A stretch of 64,000 bases of DNA from positions 6,758,001 through 6,822,000 of the forward strand of contig OZ245874.1 in assembly GCA_965229335.1 (NCBI GenBank), in the 5' to 3' direction. Below are positions 6,314 through 14,889 of the stretch, piece after piece. Made by a program: the position numbers and the translations under genes. Position 1 is the stretch's first letter. Each line of letters opens with the position of its first letter. Below the pieces are notes generated by a model, which saw only the letters and a list, made by a program, of their open reading frames with translations, did not search any database and was not told the origin of the DNA. Source of the stretch: JAFKFH01 sp017307375. Lineage in GTDB: Bacteria; Pseudomonadota; Alphaproteobacteria; Ferrovibrionales; Ferrovibrionaceae.

Positions 6314-8476
6314 ATGACCGCCACCGTCACCCTCGGCAACCTCGCCGTTGCCCGCCCGCTCTACGATTTCGTCAATCAGGAAGCCCTGCCCGGCACCGGC
6401 ATCGAGCCGGCAGCGCTGTGGCAGTCGCTGGAGGCCATTCTCGTCGAGCTGATGCCGGTGAACCAGGTGCTGCTGGCGAAACGCGACGCGCTCCAGGCGC
6501 GGATCGACGCCTGGCATCGCGAACGGCGTGGCCAGGCCTTCGACCATCCGGCCTATCGGGCGTTCCTGCGCGACATCGGCTACCTGCAGCCCGAGGTGCC
6601 CGACTTCAAGGTCGGCACCGCCAATGTCGATCCGGAAATCGCCGAGGTCGCCGGCCCGCAGCTGGTGGTGCCCGTGATGAACGCGCGCTATGCGCTGAAT
6701 GCCGCGAACGCGCGCTGGGGCAGCCTGTACGACGCGCTGTACGGGACCGACGCGATCCCGGAGGACGGCGGGGCGACGCGCGGCGGCGGCTACAACCCGG
6801 TGCGCGGCGCCAGGGTGATTGCCCATGCCCGCGCGCTGCTCGACCAGGCCGCACCGCTGGCCGAGGGCTCGCACGGCGATGCGGTCGGCTATGCCGTCCG
6901 CGACGGGGCGCTGGCGGTCATGCGCGCCGGCGGCGGTGCCGGCGGCCTGAAGAACCCGGCGCAGTTCGTCGGCTTCCAGGGCGAGGCGGAGACACCGTCG
7001 GCGGTGCTGCTGCGGCATAACGGCCTGCATCTGGAAATCCGCATCGATCGCAGCCATCCGATCGGCCGCGACGATCCGGCCGGGGTCGCCGACCTCGTGC
7101 TGGAATCGGCCTTGACCACGATCCAGGATTGCGAGGATTCGGTGGCGGCCGTCGATGCCGAGGAGAAGGTGGCCGTCTACCGCAACTGGCTCGGCCTGAT
7201 GCAGGGCACGCTGGAGGCATCCTTTCCCAAGGGCGGCAAGACTCTCGTGCGCCGGCTCGATGGCGACCGCGTCTACACCGCGCCCGCCGGCGGCACCCTG
7301 ACCCTGCCCGGGCGCAGCCTGATGCTGGTGCGCAACGTCGGCCACCTGATGACGATCGACATGGTCAGGCTGAACGGCGTTGCCGCGCCGGAAGGCATCC
7401 TCGATGCCCTGTTCACCTCGCTGATCGCCTTGCATGACCTGCGTGGGCCGAATGCCGGCCGCAACAGCCGCGCGGGGTCGGTCTACATCGTCAAGCCGAA
7501 GATGCACGGGCCGGAGGAAGTCGCCTTCGCCGACACGCTGTTCGCCCGCGTCGAGGATGCGCTTGGCCTGGCGCGGGCGACGCTCAAGATGGGCATCATG
7601 GACGAGGAGCGGCGCACCTCGGTCAACCTGAAGGCCTGCATCGCCGCGGCACGCGACCGCGTGGTGTTCATCAACACCGGCTTCCTCGACCGCACCGGCG
7701 ACGAGATCCATACCTCGATGGAAGCCGGCCCGGTGCTGCGCAAGGGCGACATCGCCGGCGCGCGCTGGCTCGACGCCTATGAGCGGCGCAACGTCGATAT
7801 CGGCCTGGCCTGCGGGCTGCAGGGCCATGCGCAGATCGGCAAGGGCATGTGGGCCAAGCCCGACATGATGGCGGCGATGCTGCAGGCCAAGATCGCCCAT
7901 CCGAAAGCCGGCGCCAACACCGCCTGGGTGCCCTCGCCCACCGCGGCCACGCTGCACGTGACCCATTATCATCAGGTCGATGTCGCGGCGGTGCAGGCCG
8001 AGCTGAAATCGCGGCCCGTCGCCTCGCTCGACGACATCCTGACCCCGCCGCTGGCCGACCGCGTCAACTGGTCGGCCGAGGAGGTGCAGGCCGAACTCGA
8101 CAACAATGCGCAGGGCCTGCTCGGCTATGTCGTCCGCTGGATCGATGCCGGCATCGGCTGCTCGAAGGTCCCCGACATCAACAATGTCGGGCTGATGGAG
8201 GACCGCGCGACGTTGCGGATCTCCAGCCAGCACATCGCCAACTGGCTGCATCACGGCATCTGCACCGAGGAGCAGGTGCTGGCCACGCTGAAGCGGATGG
8301 CCGCGGTCGTCGACCGGCAGAACGCCGGCGACCCCGACTATCGCCCGATGGCGCCCGGTTTCGACGGCGTCGCCTTCAAGGCGGCCTGCGACCTGGTCTT
8401 CAAGGGCCGCGAACAGCCGAACGGATATACCGAGCCGGTGCTGCACCGCCGCCGGCTGGAAGCCAAGGGAGCCTGA
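6314..8476 (+). CDS. glcB: Malate synthase G
   Basis: A 720-residue enzyme that condenses glyoxylate with acetyl-CoA to malate; malate synthase G is usually about 720-730 residues. Recognisable segments include GRNSRAGSVYIVKPKMHGPE in the TIM-barrel core, carrying the catalytic Arg, and the stretch FINTGFLDRTGDEIHTSMEA with acidic metal ligands. I chose the ATG at 6314; an upstream in-frame extension lies in the regulatory region. glcG follows after 5 bp, so the two are one transcription unit for glycolate/glyoxylate or C2 metabolism. glcDEF and the regulator glcC are not in the window. Confidence 0.95.
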   Translation: MTATVTLGNLAVARPLYDFVNQEALPGTGIEPAALWQSLEAILVELMPVNQVLLAKRDALQARIDAWHRERRGQAFDHPAYRAFLRDIGYLQPEVPDFKVGTANVDPEIAEVAGPQLVVPVMNARYALNAANARWGSLYDALYGTDAIPEDGGATRGGGYNPVRGARVIAHARALLDQAAPLAEGSHGDAVGYAVRDGALAVMRAGGGAGGLKNPAQFVGFQGEAETPSAVLLRHNGLHLEIRIDRSHPIGRDDPAGVADLVLESALTTIQDCEDSVAAVDAEEKVAVYRNWLGLMQGTLEASFPKGGKTLVRRLDGDRVYTAPAGGTLTLPGRSLMLVRNVGHLMTIDMVRLNGVAAPEGILDALFTSLIALHDLRGPNAGRNSRAGSVYIVKPKMHGPEEVAFADTLFARVEDALGLARATLKMGIMDEERRTSVNLKACIAAARDRVVFINTGFLDRTGDEIHTSMEAGPVLRKGDIAGARWLDAYERRNVDIGLACGLQGHAQIGKGMWAKPDMMAAMLQAKIAHPKAGANTAWVPSPTAATLHVTHYHQVDVAAVQAELKSRPVASLDDILTPPLADRVNWSAEEVQAELDNNAQGLLGYVVRWIDAGIGCSKVPDINNVGLMEDRATLRISSQHIANWLHHGICTEEQVLATLKRMAAVVDRQNAGDPDYRPMAPGFDGVAFKAACDLVFKGREQPNGYTEPVLHRRRLEAKGA

Positions 8477-8481
8477 AGACC

Positions 8482-8889
8482 ATGCTGACCAGACACGCGC
8501 TGAGCCTGGACGACGCCAAGAACGCCGCCGCCGCGGCAGCCAGGGTGGCCGGCGGAAACGGCTGGAAGGTCGTCATCGCCATTCTCGACGACGGCGGCAA
8601 CCTCCTGTACCTCGAACGCATCGACGGCACCCAGCCCGGGTCGATCGACGTCGCCATCGCCAAGGGCCGCACCGCCGTGATGTTCCGCCGGCCGACCAAG
8701 GCGTTCGAGGAGACGGTCGCCGGCGGCCGCCAGGTGATGATGATGCTGCCCGGTGCCACCCCGATCGAAGGCGGCCTGCCGCTGGTCTACCGGGGCGAGG
8801 TGGTCGGCGCGATCGGCGTCTCCGGGGTGCAGTCGTCGCAGGACGGCCAGATCGCCAAGGGCGCGGCGGATTACATCGCCGCGCTCTGA
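8482..8889 (+). CDS. glcG: GlcG/HbpS family heme-binding-like protein
   Basis: A 135-residue GlcG/HbpS-like (DUF336) protein. Diagnostic features are the N-terminal LSLDDAKNAAAAAARVA helix, the VVIAILDDGGNLLYLERIDG hairpin and the C-terminal GLPLVYRGEVVGAIGVSGVQ glycine-rich strand pair. Members bind heme or flavin-like ligands; the role of GlcG in the glc operon is undefined. The ATG at 8482 follows the glcB stop by 5 bp, with the SD inside the end of glcB (aaggga). Co-transcription with glcB matches the gene order known from glc operons. Confidence 0.9.
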   Translation: MLTRHALSLDDAKNAAAAAARVAGGNGWKVVIAILDDGGNLLYLERIDGTQPGSIDVAIAKGRTAVMFRRPTKAFEETVAGGRQVMMMLPGATPIEGGLPLVYRGEVVGAIGVSGVQSSQDGQIAKGAADYIAAL

Positions 8890-8897
8890 ACCACCGA

Positions 8898-9833
8898 TCA
8901 GGCCGTCATCGCCGTCAGCACCGCCCGGCTCAGGTCCGAGCCGGGGATGTTCAGCGCCTCGGGCACTTCGAAATGGTTGGTCCCGGCCAGGACCAACCTC
9001 GTCCGCAGGCGGCCCATGCCGGCCAGGGCGGTGGCGAACTCGGCCCCCTGGCGCTGGAATTCGGGGCTTTCGCGATCGCCCCAGGCGACGATGACCGGGC
9101 AGGCCACCCGGCCGAGATGCCGCATCGCGCTGAGCGCGCCGACCTCGTCGGGCGACAGTTTGACATAGGCACTGCGCGCCGAGAGCAGGACGGGGTAGAG
9201 CTCGTACATGCCGCTCAGCGCGACGCCGCCGCGGATCAGGTTTTCCGGCGCGTCGTAGCGCCGCCAGTCCGTCGTCAGCATGACGCCGCAGAGATGGCCG
9301 CCGGAGGAATGGCCGCCGACATGGATGCGGCTGGGGTCGCCGCCGAAGCGGGCGATGTTGCGATGGACCCAGACCAGCGCCCGGCGGCACTGCTCGGCCA
9401 TGTCGGGCAGGCGCACGGCGGGGATGTTGTCGAAGTTCAGGGCGATATAGATGCAGCCGGCATCGACGAAGGTCGGCGCCGGCGCGCTGGCATCCTCCTT
9501 GGTCAGCGCCCGCCAGGCGCCGCCATGGATGAACACCATGACCGGCGCGCCCGCAGCCCCGGCCGGGGCGAAGATGTCGAGCGTTTCGGCCGCGGCTTCG
9601 CCATAGCGCTCGGTCCGCGGCGGCAGGCGGTTGCGTACCGCCGCGCTGTCGGTGGCGTAGCGCTCGATGATCTTCTGGGCATCGGGGGCCCAGACCCGCT
9701 GGTCGTAGGCCTTGTCGAGTTCGTCCTGGGTATAGCCGAGGAAAACCATCTGCTGGGCCCGTGCCGGTGAATGCAGCAAGGCGGCCGCCATGCCGGCGCC
9801 CAGGCCTGCGGTGAAGACGCGACGATCCAGCAT
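8898..9833 (-). CDS. Exported alpha/beta-hydrolase, kynurenine-formamidase-like esterase
   Basis: A 311-residue alpha/beta-hydrolase with an N-terminal twin-arginine-like signal (DRRVFTAGLGAGMAAALLHS, cleavage near ARA-QQ), so it is probably periplasmic. The oxyanion motif HGGAW, the nucleophile elbow GGHSSGGHL, an acid in AWGDRES and a histidine in GTNHFEVPE complete the catalytic set. The HGGxW arrangement is that of the arylformamidase/BD-FAE group of carboxylesterases. I chose the ATG at 9833, directly before the RR signal. The gene converges on glcG (8 bp apart). An inverted repeat lies just upstream of its start. Confidence 0.82.
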   Translation of the reverse strand: MLDRRVFTAGLGAGMAAALLHSPARAQQMVFLGYTQDELDKAYDQRVWAPDAQKIIERYATDSAAVRNRLPPRTERYGEAAAETLDIFAPAGAAGAPVMVFIHGGAWRALTKEDASAPAPTFVDAGCIYIALNFDNIPAVRLPDMAEQCRRALVWVHRNIARFGGDPSRIHVGGHSSGGHLCGVMLTTDWRRYDAPENLIRGGVALSGMYELYPVLLSARSAYVKLSPDEVGALSAMRHLGRVACPVIVAWGDRESPEFQRQGAEFATALAGMGRLRTRLVLAGTNHFEVPEALNIPGSDLSRAVLTAMTA

Positions 9834-9847
9834 GATGCCCCCGGTCT

Positions 9848-9879
9848 GCCGATTTATTTTAGATATTAAATAAATCGGC
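9848..9879. repeat. Perfect 12-bp inverted repeat, candidate operator or terminator
   Basis: Arms GCCGATTTATTT and AAATAAATCGGC are perfectly complementary around an 8-base centre, in the 71-bp gap between cysA (ends 9905) and the esterase gene (starts 9833). It lies 15-46 bp upstream of the esterase start codon, where a repressor operator would sit, and also just after the end of the cys operon. The arms are mostly A/T and no T-run follows, so an operator seems more likely than an intrinsic terminator. Confidence 0.5.
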
Positions 9880-9904
9880 GGGCGACGCAACAATCGGCTG
9901 CGGC

Positions 9905-10948
9905 TCAGGCCCCCGACAGCACCTGTCCGCCGGTGGACCGCAGCGACACGCGCATGCCGGGCTTCAGCCCGCGTTCGACATAGACCGATTTCGGCATCTC
10001 GACCTCGACCAGCGGCGTATCGCGCCCGGTCTCGACCTCCAGCCGGACGCTGGGACCCGTCAAGGCGACGAAGCGCACCAGCGCGGTGCCCTCGGCATCG
10101 GGCTCGGCGATGATCTCGTGCGGACGCAGATAGGCATGGGCGGCACCGGCAGGCGGGGGGGCGACGCCGTCGAGCCAGACGCCGCCGGCCGACAGGCGGC
10201 CGCCCTGCATCGTCACCGTCAGCCGGTTGACGTTGCCGAGGAACTCGTAGACGAACGGGTTGGCCGGACGCTCGTAGACATCCTCGGGCGAGCCGATCTG
10301 CTCGATCCGCCCCTTGCCCATCACGACGACACGGTCGGCGACCTCGAGAGCCTCTTCCTGGTCGTGGGTGACGAAGACCGAGGTGACGTGGATCTCTTCG
10401 TGCAGCCGGCGCAGCCAGCGGCGCAGCTCCTTGCGCACCTGCGCGTCCAGCGCGCCGAACGGCTCGTCGAGCAGCAGCACCTTGGGCTCGATCGCCAGGG
10501 CCCGCGCCAGGGCGACACGCTGGCGCTGGCCGCCGGACAGCTGTGCGGGATAGCGATCGGCAAGCCAGTCGATCTGGACGAGCTTGAGCAGGCGATCGAC
10601 CTTCTCCTTGATCACCGCCTTCGACGGCCGTTCCGAGCGCGGCTTGACGGTCAGGCCGAAAGCGACGTTGTCGAACACCGTCATGTGCCGGAACAGGGCG
10701 TAGTGCTGGAAGACGAAACCGACCCGGCGCTGACGCGGATGCTGCGCGAGCGCGTCCTCACCGTCGAAGGAGACGCTACCCTGGTCGGGCCAGTCGAGAC
10801 CGGCGATGATCCGCAGCAGCGTCGTCTTGCCCGAGCCCGACGGCCCGAGCAGCGCCAGCAACTCGCCCGACCGCACGGTCAGGTCGACATTGTCGAGGGC
10901 GACGAAGTCGCCGAAGCGCTTGGTGATGCCGTTCAGCTCGATCGACAT
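9905..10948 (-). CDS. cysA: CysA-like sulfate/thiosulfate ABC transporter ATPase
   Basis: A 347-residue ABC ATPase with Walker A GPSGSGKTT (about 35-43), a Q-loop in FVFQHYALFRHMTV, the signature LSGGQRQRVALARAL, Walker B LLLDEPFGALD and the H-loop VTHDQEEAL. A C-terminal TOBE-like beta domain (about 240-347) is present. HYALFRHMTVFDNVAFGL and the length are typical of CysA. The ATG at 10948 lies 7 bp after the cysNC stop, making it the last gene of the sulfate operon. The permease and binding-protein genes (cysT, cysW, cysP/sbp) are not next to it. Confidence 0.9.
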   Translation of the reverse strand: MSIELNGITKRFGDFVALDNVDLTVRSGELLALLGPSGSGKTTLLRIIAGLDWPDQGSVSFDGEDALAQHPRQRRVGFVFQHYALFRHMTVFDNVAFGLTVKPRSERPSKAVIKEKVDRLLKLVQIDWLADRYPAQLSGGQRQRVALARALAIEPKVLLLDEPFGALDAQVRKELRRWLRRLHEEIHVTSVFVTHDQEEALEVADRVVVMGKGRIEQIGSPEDVYERPANPFVYEFLGNVNRLTVTMQGGRLSAGGVWLDGVAPPPAGAAHAYLRPHEIIAEPDAEGTALVRFVALTGPSVRLEVETGRDTPLVEVEMPKSVYVERGLKPGMRVSLRSTGGQVLSGA

Positions 10949-10955
10949 GCGGCTC

Positions 10956-12842
10956 TCAGATCCCTTCTGCGAAGCTGACACGCTCGGCGGTATAATAGGC
11001 ATCGTCGATCGCCTCGACCAGCCGGTCGACCGCCTCCTCCAACTTCAGGCGGTCGGTATCGATGACCAGGTCGGCGGCCTCGGGCGCATCATAGGGGGCG
11101 GAGATGCCGGTGAAGTTGGCGATCTCGCCCTTGCGCGCCCGGGCATAGAGCCCTTTGGGATCGCGCCGCTCGCAGGTCTGCAGCGCCGCCTTGACATAGA
11201 CCTCGCGGAACCCGTCGCCGACGATGGCACGCGCCGCCGCCCGGTCGCCGGCGCGCGGCGCGATCAGCGAGACGACGGCGATCAGGCCGGTTTCGGCAAA
11301 CAGCTTGGCCACCTCGGCCGCGCGGCGGATGTTCTCGGCCCGCGCCTCGTCCGAAAAACCGAGATCGCGATTGAGGCCGAGGCGCAGGCTGTCACCGTCG
11401 ATCAGCGCCGCCTGGGCACCGCGATCGGTCAGGCGGCGGATCAGCGCGGTGGCGATCGTCGACTTGCCCGACCCCGACAGGCCGGTCATCCAGATCACGC
11501 CGCCGCGATGTCCGTTGCGCTGGGCGCGTTCCGCCGCGGTGACCGGCGCGTCGACCCGGGTCAGGTCGGCCGAGGTCGACAGCGATTCGACGACGAAGCC
11601 GCCGGCCAGCCGCCAATCGCGCACCAGCACGCCCCGGCCGGTGCCGGCGAGCGCCGCATAGCGGTCGAGCGCGACCGGCTTGGCCAGCGTCAGCGTGATG
11701 CGGGCGACGTCGTTCTGGCCGATCGCCTTGCCCGACGCGGTCCCAAGGGTCTCGACATCCAGGACCTCGTCGATCGTCGTCACCGCGGCCTCGACCTCGG
11801 CGGTGCCGATGCGCAGCCGCAGGCGGTCGCCGACCTGCAGCGCCGAGCGGTCGAGCCAGAACAGGCGCACGCCCAGCACACGGGCCGAGCGCGGCGCGGC
11901 ATCGTGGCCGGCGACGATCATGCCCCGCTCGACGAACAATTCCTCGTCGAGGGTCAGCGCGACGCTCTGCCCGGCGCGGGCACCGGATTTCGGCGCCTCG
12001 TTCGGCCAGCTCTCGATCGACTTGATCCGCGCGGTCTGGCGGGTCGGTGCCAGCGTGATCCGGTCACCGACCTGGAAGGCACCGCTTTCGATACGCCCGA
12101 CGATGATGCGCTCGTCGCCCTGGCGATAGACATCCTGCACCGGCAGGCGCAGGTCCTGTTCGAACGGCGCCGGCGGCGGTTCCAGCGCGTCGAGCGCGCC
12201 GAGCAGCGTCGGCCCGGCATGCCACGGCGTCGCCGGGCCCGGCGTGGCGATGTTGTCGCCATGGCGGGCCGAGACCGGGATAATGGCCGCGGTGTTGAGA
12301 TCGAGGCTGTCGAGATAGCCGCGCACCTCGGCCGCGACCGCGGCGAACCGCGCGGCGTCGTGGCCGATCAGGTCGATCTTGTTGACCGCGACGACGACCT
12401 GGGAAAGGCCGAGCAGCTTGAGCAGGTAGGCATGCCGCCGGGTCTGCTCGGCAAGGCCCTGCGCCGCATCGACGACCAGCACGGCGGCATGGGCCTGCGA
12501 GGCCCCCGTCACCATGTTCTTGAGGAATTCCTTGTGGCCGGGCGCGTCGATGATCACATAGCGGCGGCTGGCCGAGCTGAACCAGATCTGGGTGGTATCG
12601 ACCGTGATGCCCTGGTCGCGCTCGAGCTGCAGCGCATCGAGCAGGAACGACCATTCGATGTCGAGGCCGCGCTTGGCGGATACTTCCTTGAGCTGGGCGA
12701 CCTTCTCGGGCGGCAGGCTGTCGGTATCATGCAACAGGCGCCCGACCAGCGTCGACTTGCCGTGATCGACGTGGCCGACGACCACGATCGGGAAGGCGCG
12801 GGCGTCCTGGCCCAGCGCGGCACGGTCGAGTTGCACGGTCAT
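10956..12842 (-). CDS. cysNC: Bifunctional sulfate adenylyltransferase subunit 1 / APS kinase
   Basis: A 628-residue fusion. The N-terminal two thirds are CysN, the GTPase that drives APS formation with CysD: GHVDHGKST (G1), DAPGH (G3), NKID (G4), then EF-Tu-like beta barrels. The last third (from about residue 440) is APS kinase CysC: GLSGSGKST P-loop, DGDSLRLGLNRDLGFS, and RDPKGLYARARKGEI. The segment that usually carries the phosphorylatable serine (F-I-S-P) reads L-I-A-P here. I chose the ATG at 12842, which shares one base with the cysD stop (TGATG); a GTG one codon earlier is possible. Such fusions are common in alphaproteobacteria (compare NodQ). Confidence 0.95.
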   Translation of the reverse strand: MTVQLDRAALGQDARAFPIVVVGHVDHGKSTLVGRLLHDTDSLPPEKVAQLKEVSAKRGLDIEWSFLLDALQLERDQGITVDTTQIWFSSASRRYVIIDAPGHKEFLKNMVTGASQAHAAVLVVDAAQGLAEQTRRHAYLLKLLGLSQVVVAVNKIDLIGHDAARFAAVAAEVRGYLDSLDLNTAAIIPVSARHGDNIATPGPATPWHAGPTLLGALDALEPPPAPFEQDLRLPVQDVYRQGDERIIVGRIESGAFQVGDRITLAPTRQTARIKSIESWPNEAPKSGARAGQSVALTLDEELFVERGMIVAGHDAAPRSARVLGVRLFWLDRSALQVGDRLRLRIGTAEVEAAVTTIDEVLDVETLGTASGKAIGQNDVARITLTLAKPVALDRYAALAGTGRGVLVRDWRLAGGFVVESLSTSADLTRVDAPVTAAERAQRNGHRGGVIWMTGLSGSGKSTIATALIRRLTDRGAQAALIDGDSLRLGLNRDLGFSDEARAENIRRAAEVAKLFAETGLIAVVSLIAPRAGDRAAARAIVGDGFREVYVKAALQTCERRDPKGLYARARKGEIANFTGISAPYDAPEAADLVIDTDRLKLEEAVDRLVEAIDDAYYTAERVSFAEGI

Positions 12843-13648
12843 CACAGATACCCCCCGACGCGCAGACGCTCGAAGGCGTCTTCCGAATCATGGTCCATTA
12901 CCCGGCCCGCACGCTCCGGCGCCCGGGTCGCCTTCAGTTCGGCGATGATTGCCGGGATGTCGGCCGCCTCCGAATCGATCGGCATGGTGATGCCGATCTC
13001 GCCGAGCGAGCGGTAGCGCTTGCCCTCCCTGGCGAAATAGAGCGGCACCACGGGGATCGATTCACGCTGGATGTAGCGCCAGATGTCGACCTCGGTCCAG
13101 GCCAGCAACGGATGGATGCGAACATGGGTGCCCGGGGGGAAATCGGCGTTGTACTGGTCCCAGAATTCGGGGGGCTGGTCGCGGAAATCCCACTGGCCGT
13201 CCATGCGACGCGGGCTGAACACGCGCTCCTTGGCGCGCGTCGCCTGCTCGTCGCGGCGGATGCCGGCGATCAGGCCGTTCAAGCCGTAGCGCTCGATCGC
13301 CTGCGACAGGCCCAGCGTCTTGCGGGCGGCGAGACGGGCGTTGGCCGGCAGCGTCGGGTCGGTCGCCTCGATCGGCGGGCAGGGATCGGCGATCAGGTCG
13401 AGGCCCCATTCCTTGACGTAGCGGTCGCGGAAGGCATAGGTCTCGGGGAACTCCAGCCCGGTATCGAGATGGGCGACGGGAAACGGGATCCGGCCCAGGA
13501 ACGCCTTCCTGGCCAGCCAGATCATGACGTTCGAATCCTTGCCGAGCGACCACAGCATCGCGATCGGACGGATGCGGGCATAGGCCTCGCGCAGGATATG
13601 GATGCTCTGCGCCTCGAGCCAGTCGAGATCGTTCATGGTCTGGTCCAT
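12842..13648 (-). CDS. cysD: Sulfate adenylyltransferase subunit 2
   Basis: A 268-residue PP-loop ATP pyrophosphatase subunit of ATP sulfurylase, partner of CysN. The PP-loop is SLGKDSNVMIWLARKAF, followed by FPVAHLDTGLEFPETYAFRD and the family segment SPRRMDGQWDFRDQPPEFWD. The start is the ATG at 13648, 17 bp after the cysH stop; a second ATG at 13636 (MNDLDWLEAQSIHI) is a good alternative with GGA spaced 7 bases before it. It is translationally coupled to cysNC by a TGATG overlap. Confidence 0.95.
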   Translation of the reverse strand: MDQTMNDLDWLEAQSIHILREAYARIRPIAMLWSLGKDSNVMIWLARKAFLGRIPFPVAHLDTGLEFPETYAFRDRYVKEWGLDLIADPCPPIEATDPTLPANARLAARKTLGLSQAIERYGLNGLIAGIRRDEQATRAKERVFSPRRMDGQWDFRDQPPEFWDQYNADFPPGTHVRIHPLLAWTEVDIWRYIQRESIPVVPLYFAREGKRYRSLGEIGITMPIDSEAADIPAIIAELKATRAPERAGRVMDHDSEDAFERLRVGGYL

Positions 13649-13664
13649 CGGATGAAGGCAGTCG

Positions 13665-14378
13665 TCAGGCGTGTTGGGAGGGGCGGCCGGCAGGGAGGTG
13701 GATGCCGCATTCGATCTTGGCCGAGCCTCGCCATCGGCCGGCGCGGTCGTCCTCGCCGTCGGCGACGCGATCCGAACATGGCATGCAGCCGATCGAGCGG
13801 TAACCGTCTTCGACCAGCGGGTGCGGTGGCAGGTCGTGGCTGGTGAAATAGGCGGCGAGGGCCGCGCGGTCCCAGTCGGCCAGCGGATTGAGCTTGACCT
13901 TGCCATCGGCGGTCTCGACCAGGTCGAGATCGGCACGGCTGACGCTTTGATGCCGCTTGCGGCCGTTGATCCACGCCTCGAACGGCTCCAGCGCACGAAC
14001 CAGCGGTTCGACCTTGCGCAGGGCACAGCAGGCATCGGGATCGCGAGCCCACAGGACGCCCTCGGGATCGCGCTCGGCGACGGCGATCGGGTCGGGCCCG
14101 ATCGTCCGCACGTCGGTCAGCCCCAGGCGCTCGACCAGCCGATCGCGATAGCGGCGGGTTTCGCCGAACAGCTTGTCGGTATCGAGAAACAGCACCGGGG
14201 TCGCCGGATCAATGCCGGCGACGAGATGCAGCAGCACCGCGGAATCCGCACCGAACGACGAGACCACGGCAATACGGCCGGGGAACTCATGCCGGATCGC
14301 CTCGGCCAGCATGTCCTCGGTCGACAGCCGGCCGAGACGCCGGGACAGGAGGACTTCGCGGGACGGGGCGTCGAGCAT
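13665..14378 (-). CDS. cysH: Adenylylsulfate (APS) reductase, iron-sulfur type
   Basis: A 237-residue thioredoxin/glutathione-dependent reductase producing sulfite. SSFGADSAVLLHL is the modified PP-loop. The pairs DACCALRKVEPL and GCMPC are the four cysteines of the [4Fe-4S] cluster that marks APS reductases, and the C-terminal KIECGIHLP carries the catalytic cysteine. It should therefore use APS directly, unlike the cluster-free PAPS reductase of enteric bacteria. I chose the ATG at 14378; the frame runs open further upstream, overlapping the DUF934 gene, but the conserved part begins here. It lies 4 bp after the DUF934 stop. Confidence 0.92.
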   Translation of the reverse strand: MLDAPSREVLLSRRLGRLSTEDMLAEAIRHEFPGRIAVVSSFGADSAVLLHLVAGIDPATPVLFLDTDKLFGETRRYRDRLVERLGLTDVRTIGPDPIAVAERDPEGVLWARDPDACCALRKVEPLVRALEPFEAWINGRKRHQSVSRADLDLVETADGKVKLNPLADWDRAALAAYFTSHDLPPHPLVEDGYRSIGCMPCSDRVADGEDDRAGRWRGSAKIECGIHLPAGRPSQHA

Positions 14379-14382
14379 GGCG

Positions 14383-14889
14383 TCAGGCTCCCTGCCCGTG
14401 CAGCCGGCGGCGGAAGACCGGCTCGGCGCCGTCGGCGGCCGGCTGGTAGAACGCGGTGAAGCGACCGACATTGCGACGGAAAGCTTCGGCCGAGACGGGC
14501 TTGGCCGTGTCGAACTGGTCGAAGCCCGAGCGCAGCATGAACATGAGCTGGTCGAGCAGCACGTTGCCGGTAGCCCGCAGCGCCCCGCGATAGCCGAGGC
14601 GCTCGCGCAGGATCCGCGCCTGGCTGTAGGCGCGGCCGTCGGAGAACTTGGGGAAGTTCAGCGTGATCAGGTCGAAGCGGTTGACGTCGCCGTTCAACCG
14701 CTCGACCGACTGGGTGTTGGTGACGGCAAGGCCCAGCGGCGCATTGCGGCGGGCAAGCGTCTCCTGCTCGGCAAACCAGCGGTCGTAGGAAACGACGATC
14801 GGGCTGTCGTCGCCGGGTACGGCCTCGTCGTCGGCAAGCTGGCGCCAGCTGTCGGCAAGCGCCTCGCCGCTGGTATCAATGAGCGGCAT
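14383..14889 (-). CDS. DUF934 family protein of sulfate assimilation
   Basis: A 168-residue DUF934 (COG3749) protein. The typical core is present: IVVSYDRWFAEQETL, the segment RFDLITLNFPKFSDGRAYSQ, and ILRERLGYRGALRATGNVLL. Family members are nearly always encoded beside cysI and cysH and are presumed to assist sulfite reduction, though the biochemical role is not established. The ATG at 14889 overlaps the 3' end of cysI by 14 bp and carries an SD inside cysI (aaggag), which indicates translational coupling. Confidence 0.9.
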   Translation of the reverse strand: MPLIDTSGEALADSWRQLADDEAVPGDDSPIVVSYDRWFAEQETLARRNAPLGLAVTNTQSVERLNGDVNRFDLITLNFPKFSDGRAYSQARILRERLGYRGALRATGNVLLDQLMFMLRSGFDQFDTAKPVSAEAFRRNVGRFTAFYQPAADGAEPVFRRRLHGQGA

